From Spirosoma sp. 48-14 (GTDB lineage: Bacteria > Bacteroidota > Bacteroidia > Cytophagales > Spirosomataceae), in NCBI RefSeq assembly GCF_001898575.1, contig NZ_MKUD01000059.1, forward strand, positions 64,287-100,149: DNA of 35,863 nucleotides, in the 5' to 3' direction. Shown here piece by piece: positions 17,514 to 26,600 of this stretch. Made by a program: the position numbers and the translations under genes. Numbering within the stretch: position 1 is the stretch's first letter; the number at the start of each line of letters is the position of its first letter. The notes under the pieces are model-generated. The model worked only from the letters and a program-made list of their open reading frames with translations, was not told where the DNA came from and ran no database searches.

Positions 17514-18761
17514 ATGTCCAAAAGTACTAGGGCTGACGATTCTCAAACCGAATTATTCAGCAACGATTCAGAGTTCCTAGAAGCAGATAGGAGGGCTACG
17601 ACTCGCCAGATACGGCAAGATAATATGGTTGCCCAGCATAACGACTTAGTTCGCGCTCGTTATGAAATGTCTTTGCTAGAATCACGTTTGTTCGTTTGTC
17701 TGCTAGGAAGAATCGATAGAAAGGACAAAGATTTTGTATTATGCCGTATTCCTGTCTCTGAATTATATCCAGATGAGAAAGTAGGAGGGAAGGCATATTC
17801 ACAAGTACGTGAAGCTGTGGTTCGATTAGCCAGCCGGGTTATTCATGTAGAAACTAGAGATGATCAGGGCAGACGGGAGATTGTTAGTAACCCGCTAATG
17901 GCAACTTGCCGTTACAAGGAGGGCTCAGGATACCTAATTGCTCAATTCAACAATTTCGTAAAACCATATCTATTAGAACTTCAAGGTAACTTCACTGTTG
18001 CCGAAATACAAACCCTGCTAGGATTTCGGAGTTTTTATTCTTACAGGCTTTATTGGCTCCTCAAATCTTCGGCCTTTCACAATGATAAAATAAAGCTGGA
18101 ATTAGCTGCCCTTAAAAAAACGTTGAACCTGGAACAACGCTATCAAAATTTTGCCGACTTCAAACGCTTTGTTTTAGATATTGCCAAACATGAGCTGAGT
18201 ATTACAGACATGGCTTTTGAATATGAGCAGATCAAAGAGGGGAGGGCTGTAGGCTCCCTACTTTTCTATCTGTTACGGCCAGCTGTTATTGCACAAGATG
18301 AGATTAAGCTTCCAGAAGGAACCCAGCAAACATTAACTGAAATAGGGATAAGCTTAAAATCCCTTAATGAGATAAAGCTACGCTTTCAACAGGAGCAACT
18401 TACGGAAGACTATTTACGATTTGTAATTAAGTATTATCAGGAGGCAAAAAAGAATGGTCGAATCAAATCATCAGCAGGAGCTATCTATAAAGCTTTAATG
18501 ACTGATCAACTAAACCAAGAGTTTAAAGCCTGGAAAGCTGAACAACCTGTTTATCAGGCACCAAAAGCAGCACCAAAAGCCCAGAATGTGGAAGTAATTG
18601 ATTTAGAGGTATTAAAAGAACAATTCACAACTTTACAAGGAAAAGGTCTTTCTGAATACAACACCTTTGATGAATATTTAAACTGGATGTTAAGTCAGGA
18701 AGAATATGATATGGATATAGTTAATGGAAAAGAGGTATTAACTTATACTGAACTAAAGTAA
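17514..18761 (+). CDS. repB: Rep_3-family plasmid replication initiator
   Basis: The 415-residue protein matches the Rep_3 (PF01051) initiators of iteron plasmids. Segments such as NDLVRARYEMSLLESRLFVC (about 43-62), YSQVREAVVRLASRVIHVE and SFYSYRLYWLLKS (about 171-183) define the two winged-helix domains; the second contains the iteron-recognition helix. A linker and a Lys/Gln-rich C-terminal extension (about 270-415) follow. It would bind the upstream iterons, open the AT-rich stretch and recruit the host replisome. As a dimer it would probably repress its own promoter through the inverted copy. The position, with the iterons directly upstream, supports the call. The convergent AAA ATPase gene ends 141 bp further on. 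Confidence 0.95.
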   Translation: MSKSTRADDSQTELFSNDSEFLEADRRATTRQIRQDNMVAQHNDLVRARYEMSLLESRLFVCLLGRIDRKDKDFVLCRIPVSELYPDEKVGGKAYSQVREAVVRLASRVIHVETRDDQGRREIVSNPLMATCRYKEGSGYLIAQFNNFVKPYLLELQGNFTVAEIQTLLGFRSFYSYRLYWLLKSSAFHNDKIKLELAALKKTLNLEQRYQNFADFKRFVLDIAKHELSITDMAFEYEQIKEGRAVGSLLFYLLRPAVIAQDEIKLPEGTQQTLTEIGISLKSLNEIKLRFQQEQLTEDYLRFVIKYYQEAKKNGRIKSSAGAIYKALMTDQLNQEFKAWKAEQPVYQAPKAAPKAQNVEVIDLEVLKEQFTTLQGKGLSEYNTFDEYLNWMLSQEEYDMDIVNGKEVLTYTELK

Positions 18762-18902
18762 GTATAGCTACATATAAGGAGGTTTATTGATGTTTGCTAT
18801 AGCCAATGAAGACGTTTAAATACTTGTCATATAAAATTTACAGCAACTAACATATTTAGAAATAGGATACATATGCATGACATATTTGCTGATTAATTTG
18901 AT

Positions 18903-20714
18903 TTAAATACGCCAAAGTATTGAATCAACAGAGGATTTGACATCTTTAAAATCATCGTTTTCCTCTTGCAACCAATATTGTAAAAATAATTTGTGAATAG
19001 AAGCTATATCTTCAGCACGGTCGGAGCCATATATTATTTTAGATAACTTGGCAAATTTTTTCTTTGTAGAACTTAAGGAGGTTAATTCTCTAAAATTTTT
19101 CTCTTTTTCTTCCTGATTATTTATCGTAATTTGAATTAATTGTTCAGCTTTTTTTTCACTCCATATTATGTCTTCAGGTATCTTCTTTGGAAGATAAAAA
19201 ACATTGGATAAATAATAGTCCAAATATTGTTTTTGAAGCTCTAGATGCTGTGCTTGGTTTCCTCCGTTTTGGCCTCCATCAACGGAAAATGTGATTTTCT
19301 CCCTTGTTTGTTCATATATCTTATTTTGGAGAAAAGGTATAGTTATGTCAGTAGTATTAAAAAAACGCCAATTATAATGTGGTTGTGTCGGTGTCTGATC
19401 TCCATCAAAAAAAATGTAAGTTCTTGATTTTACTTCTCGACAATATATAGTCGCAAATTCTTTTTTTATTACAGTTTCACCACCAGGATTAAATTTTACT
19501 GTAAATATATTTTTTACATCATCCCCCATTTTAGATAGAATACCATTAATAATTTCTTTTGCTAATATATCTTCAACGATAATATTATAATTTTCCTCAA
19601 TAGGGAATTCTATGTGGTAAAAAGCCTGTTCAGGTGTTAAATTTTCTTTGATTGAAAATCTACCATTCGTTGGATTTTGATAAAACGCTTTTATAGCTTC
19701 TTTAGGTAAACCTTTTACAATCGATGGCGAATGGCTAGTTAAAATTATTTGATGTTTCTTCTTTTTTATTTGATCTAACAGAAAAAGCTTTAAGCGTGAT
19801 TGAGCCCCAGGATGAAGCGATACCTCTGGTTCATCAAGTAAAATCAATGAATAATTATTAGCATCTAATACTTTTAGAACTAATTTAACAACTGCTACTT
19901 CGCCACTACCAGCAAAGGCTTCCGAATATTCAGCATGGGAGGCTTTAAATATAACAGAATAACCTTCATTTCTAAAAAAGGAATGCTCTAAAAATAGAGC
20001 TGAAAGGTATTCTTTACCTAAAATAAAAGATATCCAACTAAGTTCTTCAGAAGATAAATGTCTTAGCTTTTTATTGGTTGTTCCAGACTTTGTACGAAAA
20101 GATTCTACTTCTCCAGAAAGAACCCTTTTTAATGGTATCGATTTTTTTTGAATAAACTCTTGCTTGTTTCTTGATTTAATGCCTTTTACGTTGCCAAAAT
20201 AAAAGTACTTATCAAATGCACTTAATTCACCACGAAAGTCAATGTATATAACCTCTTTATCAATAGGTTTGTCACGACCTTTTTTGCCCTTTGTTTTTGC
20301 CATGCCTGCCCAAGTTAATGGTCGGCTAGTCTCCCAATAATTTGGATCTTCTCCCCTTTTTATCCTTGCTTTTATTACCTGTTTTACTTCATTTCGTTCG
20401 TTTTTGAAAGAATACCAAAAGGAATGTCTTTTTTTTTGCTCATTATAATAGGTTATAGGGTCAATTTTGGTGTCAAACCAAAATTCGTATGGAGTATGAT
20501 TTATTGGGGCGCCAAATAAAGCATGAAGACATGAGCTTTTACCGCAGCCATTTTGACCAATAAAAACTGTAAGTGGAAAAGGAAAATTTATTCGGGTATT
20601 TAGATCAATATTCCGATAAAAAGGGAATTGAATAAAATCAATATACTTTTTTATTTGATTATGTTTCTTGATTTTATCTACTTCAGATATTAACGATTGT
20701 AAATTACCGTCCAT
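18903..20714 (-). CDS. OLD-like AAA ATPase with C-terminal TOPRIM domain, putative defence nuclease
   Basis: The 603-residue protein has an ABC-type ATPase split by a long insertion: Walker A GQNGCGKSS (Gly53-Ser61), signature-like FAGSGEVAVVKLV (about 267-279), Walker B ILLDEPEVSLHPG (Asp294-Glu295) and an H-loop LTSHSPS. After it comes a TOPRIM-like region, with Glu381 in IIVEDILAK and Asp437-x-Asp439 in FFDGDQT. These are the metal-binding positions of OLD-family nucleases. OLD proteins cut DNA and act in phage defence, for example GajA of Gabija. Here the gene follows a C5 cytosine methyltransferase on the same strand, 98 bp downstream, so it may be the restriction partner of a modification system. 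No helicase (GajB-like) gene is present. The nuclease role is an inference; the domain architecture is directly visible. Confidence 0.8.
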   Translation of the reverse strand: MDGNLQSLISEVDKIKKHNQIKKYIDFIQFPFYRNIDLNTRINFPFPLTVFIGQNGCGKSSCLHALFGAPINHTPYEFWFDTKIDPITYYNEQKKRHSFWYSFKNERNEVKQVIKARIKRGEDPNYWETSRPLTWAGMAKTKGKKGRDKPIDKEVIYIDFRGELSAFDKYFYFGNVKGIKSRNKQEFIQKKSIPLKRVLSGEVESFRTKSGTTNKKLRHLSSEELSWISFILGKEYLSALFLEHSFFRNEGYSVIFKASHAEYSEAFAGSGEVAVVKLVLKVLDANNYSLILLDEPEVSLHPGAQSRLKLFLLDQIKKKKHQIILTSHSPSIVKGLPKEAIKAFYQNPTNGRFSIKENLTPEQAFYHIEFPIEENYNIIVEDILAKEIINGILSKMGDDVKNIFTVKFNPGGETVIKKEFATIYCREVKSRTYIFFDGDQTPTQPHYNWRFFNTTDITIPFLQNKIYEQTREKITFSVDGGQNGGNQAQHLELQKQYLDYYLSNVFYLPKKIPEDIIWSEKKAEQLIQITINNQEEKEKNFRELTSLSSTKKKFAKLSKIIYGSDRAEDIASIHKLFLQYWLQEENDDFKDVKSSVDSILWRI

Positions 20715-20812
20715 ATAAGCATTCCTCTATGTTATATTGGTGTGTTTAGGAGTAGAATCTAAAATTTCATCTTGCTCACTGGATATTGGGATGCATCTAT
20801 TGTAGCTGATTC

Positions 20813-21916
20813 CTAAGTTTCTTTAGATATTTCCAACCACTCTTTCCAATGTTGTTTAATTGATGTGCCTATTGCTTCTGAAAGCTTAGGTGGAACCGCG
20901 TTTCCTATCATAGTAGCAATTTTACCTTGGTTAGAAGAATAAAACACATAGTCTAGGGGAAAAGACTGAAGTGTAGCTCCTTCTCTAATTGATAAAGCTC
21001 TATCTTGTTCTGGGTGAGAATACCTACCAGTACTTGTATGTAAAAACTTTGTAGTAATTGTAGGAGAAGGCTTTTCCCAAGATAATCTACCATAAACATC
21101 GTAATGCCCATTATGATGTTTATAGCATTCTAGCTGTAATTCATCATCATCTTCCCACGCTCTTCTATCTCCTCCATTTTTTGGCGTTCTTTGCACCCTT
21201 TTTAAATTTAACTCTGAAAGTTTAGCAGCTGTATGCTGGAAATTTGTTTCATCCTTTGTTCCAGCACTTATTTTATAAAACTTTTCATAGTTCCCTATCG
21301 CATTAAATACCGTCTCAAGGTTATGTTCACTCGTATTCTCTTCAGGTAATTGAATTTTTTTATTTGAAATCCTACTGGCTAATAAAATAAATCTATTTCT
21401 ATTTTGTGGTACACCAAAGTATTTAGCATTTAAAACCTTCTGATCAAACTTGTAACCTTCTTTGATTAATGCAGTTTTAAATTTATGTAAAGGGCTACCG
21501 CTTTTAGTTTCAAGACCTGGTACATTTTCGATAAAGACAAACCCAGGTCTATAATACAATACGAATTCTTTGAAATCATCTAATAGTAGTCGACTTGATT
21601 TCGATTTAGTCTTATCTGATTTTAAATTTGAATAATATTGACAAGGACTGCATCCAACAAATATTAGATTGTCCTCATTTCTTTCTATAGGTAATAGCTC
21701 TTTTAGCTTTACAGGCTCTAGATTAGAGACATCTTTGTTTACAAATTTAACATTGTTGTTTGTTTCATATGTTTGCTTGAATTGTGGATCAATGTCTATA
21801 CCGCCAAGTACCTTGATACCGATTTGTTTAAAACCACACGTAACTCCCCCTGCACCACAGAAGAAGTCAACTGCCTTTAAGTCAGCGTATTGCAATGCTT
21901 CTTTTACATCAATCAT
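20813..21916 (-). CDS. C5-cytosine DNA methyltransferase
   Basis: The call rests on the ordered motifs: I DFFCGAGGVTCGF (about 17-29), IV GCSPCQYYS with the catalytic Cys92, VI FIENVPGLE, VIII FGVPQNRNRFIL and X IGNAVPPKLSEAIG. The enzyme would transfer a methyl group from S-adenosylmethionine to C5 of cytosine; the target site is set by the region between motifs VIII and IX and cannot be read off. A GTG at 21970 would add 18 residues, but a TAAGTTTG promoter-like element lies inside that extension, so I prefer ATG at 21916 (367 residues). The gene is transcribed away from an Xre regulator gene, with about 250 bp between them, and is followed by the OLD-like ATPase gene. That suits a self-controlled modification-defence cassette. 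Confidence 0.93.
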   Translation of the reverse strand: MIDVKEALQYADLKAVDFFCGAGGVTCGFKQIGIKVLGGIDIDPQFKQTYETNNNVKFVNKDVSNLEPVKLKELLPIERNEDNLIFVGCSPCQYYSNLKSDKTKSKSSRLLLDDFKEFVLYYRPGFVFIENVPGLETKSGSPLHKFKTALIKEGYKFDQKVLNAKYFGVPQNRNRFILLASRISNKKIQLPEENTSEHNLETVFNAIGNYEKFYKISAGTKDETNFQHTAAKLSELNLKRVQRTPKNGGDRRAWEDDDELQLECYKHHNGHYDVYGRLSWEKPSPTITTKFLHTSTGRYSHPEQDRALSIREGATLQSFPLDYVFYSSNQGKIATMIGNAVPPKLSEAIGTSIKQHWKEWLEISKET

Positions 21917-21936
21917 ACTACTATATATCACATACA

Positions 21937-21944
21937 CAAACTTA
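21937..21944 (-). promoter_or_regulatory. TAnnTTTG promoter element upstream of the methyltransferase
   Basis: On the minus strand the sequence reads TAAGTTTG, 21 bp before the ATG at 21916. It matches the -7 consensus of Bacteroidota promoters. A TTTG lies upstream at 21970-21973, with a spacer (25 bp) longer than the usual 19 or so. Confidence 0.35.
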
Positions 21945-22170
21945 TAACATTTTGAATTATGTAGTTTCACAAAGTTTATTCCATGTAAAAAATAACGCTT
22001 TAGTATGTGAAGATCTGCTTTAATCTACTTATGTTCTTTGGCAATCTGGCTCTCATTAGTTAATTACAAATTTGGATTACCCCTAATTGTTGATTGTTAC
22101 TCCAATTTTTCCTTACATTGTTGTGACTAAATTATTCGTGTCGTTTCACGCTATTACCTTAATAAGTTTT

Positions 22171-22380
22171 ATGTCGGACGTAATGAAGAGAGAAGTAGGG
22201 TTAATTATAAGGGAGGCTCGCAAGCGTAAGTCATTAACACAGAAAGAATTGGCTGAACGAATTGGCGTTACCAAAACTATTATTACGAACTATGAGGCAG
22301 GTAGACAGAACTTAACAATTGACACTTTACAAAAGGTCGCTGACGCTTTAGGAGCTGAACTTAAAATTTCAATTGTCTAA
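22171..22380 (+). CDS. Xre-family helix-turn-helix regulator (C-protein-like)
   Basis: Starting at ATG 22171, the protein is 69 residues and is nearly all HTH_3 domain: IIREARKRKSLTQKELAERI, then GVTKTIITNYEAGRQNLTIDTLQ and VADALGAELKI. An in-frame upstream start at 22087 adds a 28-residue hydrophobic stretch with no domain match and is unlikely. ATG 22183 is another candidate. Small Xre proteins of this size control restriction-modification operons (C proteins) and toxin-antitoxin loci. It is divergent from the methyltransferase gene, so it probably binds in the 254-bp gap between them. It may time expression of the modification and ATPase genes when the plasmid enters a new cell. Confidence 0.8.
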   Translation: MSDVMKREVGLIIREARKRKSLTQKELAERIGVTKTIITNYEAGRQNLTIDTLQKVADALGAELKISIV

Positions 22381-22506
22381 TTTTTTTACATCGTAAGGTT
22401 TGATATATCAAATCTTTTTCTTAGTATTGTATTGATAATCAGATAAGAGTACGTTTACATATCCACTAAGCGTAGTTGATATAAACAAAAAGTTCATAAA
22501 TAAAAA

Positions 22507-22546
22507 GCCCCTAACGCTGACATCTTGGCGGAAGAAGCGAAGGGGC
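22507..22546 (-). terminator. Hairpin with minus-strand T-run
   Basis: GCCCCTAACGCT and AGCGAAGGGGC pair as a 6-bp plus 4-bp stem with a small internal loop. Read on the minus strand the stem is followed by TTTTTA, as in a Rho-independent terminator. No minus-strand gene lies directly upstream, so it could instead be a leader structure of the gene starting at 22574, or end an antisense RNA. Confidence 0.3.
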
Positions 22547-22573
22547 GAACGTCACACTTAACTATATAGTCAA

Positions 22574-22852
22574 ATGCAAACGGTGCAAAATAACGCTGTT
22601 TCTAACAGCCATGCAAACCCCTATGAGCAAGTGATAAGCTTGCCACTGGTTTCTACGGGTGCCTTTTACGCCCAGATCGAGATACTTCGCAATATCTACC
22701 TGCTGACCAAAAACCCCTATATGCTCGCCCAGAATGGTCGCTTACTTGCTGATGAAGTACGCGCTCTTTCGCTCCAACTTGAAACCCTGATTGAAGAGTT
22801 AGATCCGAAGATTAAAGAGGCTATAGTTTCCTACTCAATAGAAGCTGAATAG
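22574..22852 (+). CDS. Small helical protein of unknown function
   Basis: The 92-residue protein is not recognised. The first 35 residues are Asn-, Gln- and Ser-rich. The rest is predicted helical and amphipathic (FYAQIEILRNIYLLTKNPYM, then LLADEVRALSLQLETLIEEL), consistent with a small oligomeric or partner-binding protein. No signal peptide or Cys is present. The stop codon is 6 bp from the start of the HNH gene on the same strand, so the two are probably co-transcribed and may act together. Confidence 0.65.
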   Translation: MQTVQNNAVSNSHANPYEQVISLPLVSTGAFYAQIEILRNIYLLTKNPYMLAQNGRLLADEVRALSLQLETLIEELDPKIKEAIVSYSIEAE

Positions 22853-22858
22853 TTTTCC

Positions 22859-23191
22859 ATGAATAGCAAACGATTGGATAAGGTTGTTTCAGTAAGCAAC
22901 CTTGTCCGACTTATTCGCCGGATGGATGAGTACGAAATATGGAAACGGGCTGTATTCGTACGGGATAGATTCACCTGTCAGCAATGCGGGGCTAGAAATG
23001 GACGCAGGCGGGTTATTGAGGCTGATCATATCGTTAGTATTACCTTGCTTGTCAGAGAAAATAAGGTGAATAGTATAGAGTCGGCTCGTGTTTGTAATGC
23101 TCTTTGGGATGTAAACAATGGACGAACCTTATGCCATTCATGCCACGAACAAACGGAATCGTACCCGCTACGATTTATTCAAAATAGGTAG
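22859..23191 (+). CDS. Small HNH endonuclease
   Basis: The 110-residue protein has a zinc-ribbon HNH fold. The metal ligands are CQQCG (Cys40, Cys43) and LCHSCHEQTE (Cys92, Cys95). The nuclease core is VIEADHIV (Asp56-His57), VNNGRT (Asn87) and His96. All the expected HNH positions are in place, so it looks catalytically competent. Stand-alone HNH proteins of this size are common in phages and plasmids, acting as nicking or restriction nucleases. It follows the 92-residue gene closely. It could be a further defence gene beside the methyltransferase cassette, but the link is positional only. Confidence 0.85.
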   Translation: MNSKRLDKVVSVSNLVRLIRRMDEYEIWKRAVFVRDRFTCQQCGARNGRRRVIEADHIVSITLLVRENKVNSIESARVCNALWDVNNGRTLCHSCHEQTESYPLRFIQNR

Positions 23192-23250
23192 AGCTTGATA
23201 AACTGCTCGTGCAATACGGCCTGCCCATATACAATACAACGGATCATCAA

Positions 23251-23294
23251 CCATTTCGAACAAAATCATCACTTGACAGTTTTGTTCGAAATGG
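23251..23294. repeat. Perfect 15-bp inverted repeat
   Basis: CCATTTCGAACAAAA (23251-23265) and its exact complement (23280-23294) flank a 14-base loop, TCATCACTTGACAG. It lies 59 bp after the HNH gene stop and about 170 bp before the RiPP precursor. It may be a transcript-end hairpin or a regulator site; the TTCGAACAAAA arms have the look of a dimeric operator. Confidence 0.5.
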
Positions 23295-23460
23295 CTTTCA
23301 AAAGTCAAGCTTCAAAGAAAAATTACCTGTCTAGGCCCTAGTCAATTAGTAATTTGACAATTTGGAATGAGTAAGAATGCAAGGCAATGAAGGGGGGCTA
23401 TTGACGTTATTTTTATAAAGATTAATCTATTTTTCAATCTATTAAACCACAATACTTGTT

Positions 23461-23598
23461 ATGGAAACTGCACAACGCTTTCAGCTCTCTGTTAAAAAGA
23501 CGGTGAAATCACGGATGGTGAAATCAACTACGAGTTCTAAAAACGCTGTTAATTGTGGTGCTAGTGGAGGGACTATTGTCAGCACAGTGAGCTTCTAA
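23461..23598 (+). CDS. Putative RiPP (lanthipeptide-like) precursor peptide with one cysteine
   Basis: The 45-residue peptide lies just upstream of a LanB gene. Its N-terminal leader-like part contains RFQLSVKKT, recalling the F-x-L-x motif by which class I dehydratases bind leaders (FNLD in nisin-type leaders). The C-terminal half is rich in Ser/Thr/Gly and reads TTSSKNAVNCGASGG, then TIVSTVSF. It has eight to ten dehydratable residues but only one Cys (Cys32), so at most one (methyl)lanthionine ring could form. There is no GG/GA site typical of C39-peptidase export, other than SGG near residue 37. A hairpin terminator lies directly downstream, as expected for a precursor made in excess over its enzyme. 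The call rests on position, size and composition rather than a family match. Confidence 0.65.
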   Translation: METAQRFQLSVKKTVKSRMVKSTTSSKNAVNCGASGGTIVSTVSF

Positions 23599-23626
23599 TT
23601 TTTAAACTTTCTTATTAAGGCAGAAG

Positions 23627-23654
23627 CCCCGTTCAGTCAGTTGGACGGGGTTTT
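23627..23654 (+). terminator. Rho-independent terminator between RiPP precursor and LanB
   Basis: CCCCGT (23627-23632) pairs with ACGGGG (23645-23650), followed directly by TTTT. It sits in the 69-bp gap between precursor and enzyme genes. Such read-through terminators give abundant precursor mRNA and little enzyme mRNA. Confidence 0.75.
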
Positions 23655-23667
23655 ATATTAACATCTA

Positions 23668-26600
23668 ATGGCGAAACCCAAGTTTGGTCATCACTCCTTT
23701 TTCGGAGTTAGGTTACCTTTTCGTCCAATAAATCATCTTATTGATTTCTTGAGTCTTAGCAGAAAGCAAGGGGTATCTGATTCGAGACTCCTGTTAAAGT
23801 CATTGCTCGAAGCCGTTTGGTCCGATGAAGCAATTTTTTTGTCTTCGACAAACTTGCTTAAATCCTGGAACGCTGCAAAAGACAATATTCTTGATATAGA
23901 CCCGGCTTTAGAGTTGGCTTTGTGGCGCTATGTCTTTAGGTGGTATGGAAGGTCAACTCCCTATGGTCTTTTTGCTGGTGTGGCCGTTGGGACAATCGGA
24001 GAAGAAAGAATCATTCGGTTTGATGAAGCGGCTTGGCAAACTAACAGCCGTCCAGATTCCACAATCATCACGGAAGTTGGTAGAACATTGGCCCAGGATA
24101 AGCTATTGCGGTCTCTGTTGAATTACAGCTTGAATAATAGCTTATATAAAGTTGCTGGTCAATTCCGATTTTCAGAAGAGATAGGAGAGCCTTCTAATTC
24201 TAAGATCGTATTATCATCATTAGCAGCTACCCCCGACTTAGAAAAGCTTGTTGATTATCTTAAAGTACACAGCTCCGCAAGTTATTCTGAACTGATCAAT
24301 CTTTACGGAAATGATTTACGGGAGGAGGTCTCAGAATATATAGATACGTTAATTGATAATCAATTTCTGTTCAGTAATCTATCAATTCCGATTACTGGGG
24401 GAGATATGGCAACATATCTGTTAGAGCTGACAAACCGCGTATCTTTTAATTCGCCCTTGCTTGATGGGCTTCGTGAGGCACAAACTTTATTAACAGACAA
24501 ACAACTAACTATAGAACAACTTACTAGGGCTCAGAAGCTTTTAGACCAGGTCGTAGCTCAAACAGATTTTAATCTTAAGGACTCAGATTTATCAATTCAA
24601 ACAGATCTTTTTCTATTTCCAGATCAATTACAGCTCGATAATTCAACCGTTTCACAAATTGCCGACCAATTTAATGCCTTGGTGCCTATCCTAAAGATTA
24701 AGCAACCTTCACCTATCCACGATTTTTGCCGACGGTTCAAAGCACGGTACGACAAACAAGAAATTGATTTATTAACCGCTTTAGACTCTGACGTAGGGAT
24801 AGGATTTATTAATGACACGTTGGCTAATTATCCGATACTTAATGAAATACCTTTTTCCACCTCAAACCCGTTTTTCCCTCCGCCGACGGCACTCGACCAG
24901 TTCAAAGAAACTTTGTATAGTCGGTATTTATTAAATGGGAAAAACGAGGTTGAATTGACGGATAGGGATATTATTCCTTTTACTGAGCAAATTCATCAAA
25001 GTGAATTGCCCCCGTCTTGGTATTTACATGGAGAGCTATTTGAATGCAAATCAACCAATAAGGAAGACAGCCAACAAACAGCAAACTGGCGATTTCTACT
25101 TAATCCGATTTCTGCTTCGTCCTCATCTTTTTTCTTTGCACGCTTCTGTGATGGTCATGAAGGACTTAAAAAGTCAGTTGAGGAAATGTGCCATTGGGAA
25201 CAAGATCAATACCCTAATGATATTTTGGCCGAGGTTGTTCACCTACCACCAAAACCTATCAGAGCTGGAAATGTAGTTAAAAGGCCAGCTTTACGACCGT
25301 TTGAAATTCCATATATTACGCCTGCTGGGGTTTCTCAAGAGAATACAATCCTACTGTCTGATTTACTTGTATCGGTCACAGATGATGAAAGAATTCACCT
25401 GCGAAGTAAAAAAACAGGTCAACGAGTAAGACCAATGCTCAGTACAGCACATAACATTTCATTTGGCGATGAGGTGTATCAGTTTCTAGCCTATGTGAGC
25501 AAGTCTGAAAATGAAACATTAGGTTGGTCTTGGGGTACATTAAGCGAACTACCTACACTTCCAAGATTAGTGTACCGTAACCTAGTCATAACACCTGCAC
25601 AATGGACAATTAGAAAGGATGCTCTACCGTCAAATTCTGCACCGTCTGTTGAATTGCTGCGAACCATATATGGACTACCCAGATATGTACTGTTCATTGA
25701 AGCAGATAATAAACTATTACTTGACCTTGATTTTGAACCAGCTCAACGAATACTTTTACATGAGGTTTCTAAAAAGCAAAAAATTCTATTAAAAGAATGG
25801 TTTGGCGAAAAGTATAACCCTTGGTTAATAAATGGAGACAATCAATATGTTTCAGAATTAGTCATTCCAATAAAAACAACAACCAATCAGCCGCTAAAGA
25901 AGTCTTATTTTTTTGCGAAAAGTTTAAAAAGCGACATTGAAAGAAATTTTATACCTGGTAAAGACTGGCTGTATTTAAAAATCTATGCACATGAAAATTC
26001 ATGTGATGAAATACTGGTTAATTCAATTCAACCGCTGTATCAATTATTTCGTCAAAAAAATTGGGGTGAAAAAATGTTTTTCATCCGCTATGCAGATCCT
26101 GACAATCATATACGTGTACGCTTTAAAGCCAGTAATAAGCATTACAGTGATTTACTGACAGCTTGTTATGAAGAGCTATCTACTTATTTAAAGTCCGGGT
26201 TGATCTACCGTGTACAGCTCGATACTTATCAACGAGAGATTGAACGATACAAGCCAAATCTCATAGAGTATTGTGAGTCAATATTTGACGCCGATAGTCA
26301 ATTTATACTAACTATGCTTGCTGAAAATGATTTATTAAATATTGATAGATTCAAGTTAGCAATCCAGAGTAATGATACGCTATTATCCGATTTTGGTTTT
26401 TCGGTAGAAGAAAAACGAGTCTTATGCCGTCATTTACAATTGTCGTTTTTTGATGAACAAGGAAAAACTAAAGAGGTAAAACAAAAACTGAACGACTTAT
26501 ATAGGGAGTATTCAAGGGACTTTTTTTTATTGTCTGATAATAATGCAATTCAAATTAGAAGCAGTAAAATTAAACAAGCAGCTATACCTATCCTTCAATA

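Noticed and set aside
18763..18801. TATAGC/GCTATA pair as a terminator between repB and the ATPase gene
   Set aside because: A six-base AT-rich stem across a loop of about 27 bases is not convincing.
23377..23418. 13-codon frame ahead of the RiPP precursor, containing Gly-Gly
   Set aside because: Too short to be supported and lacking a leader-like pattern.
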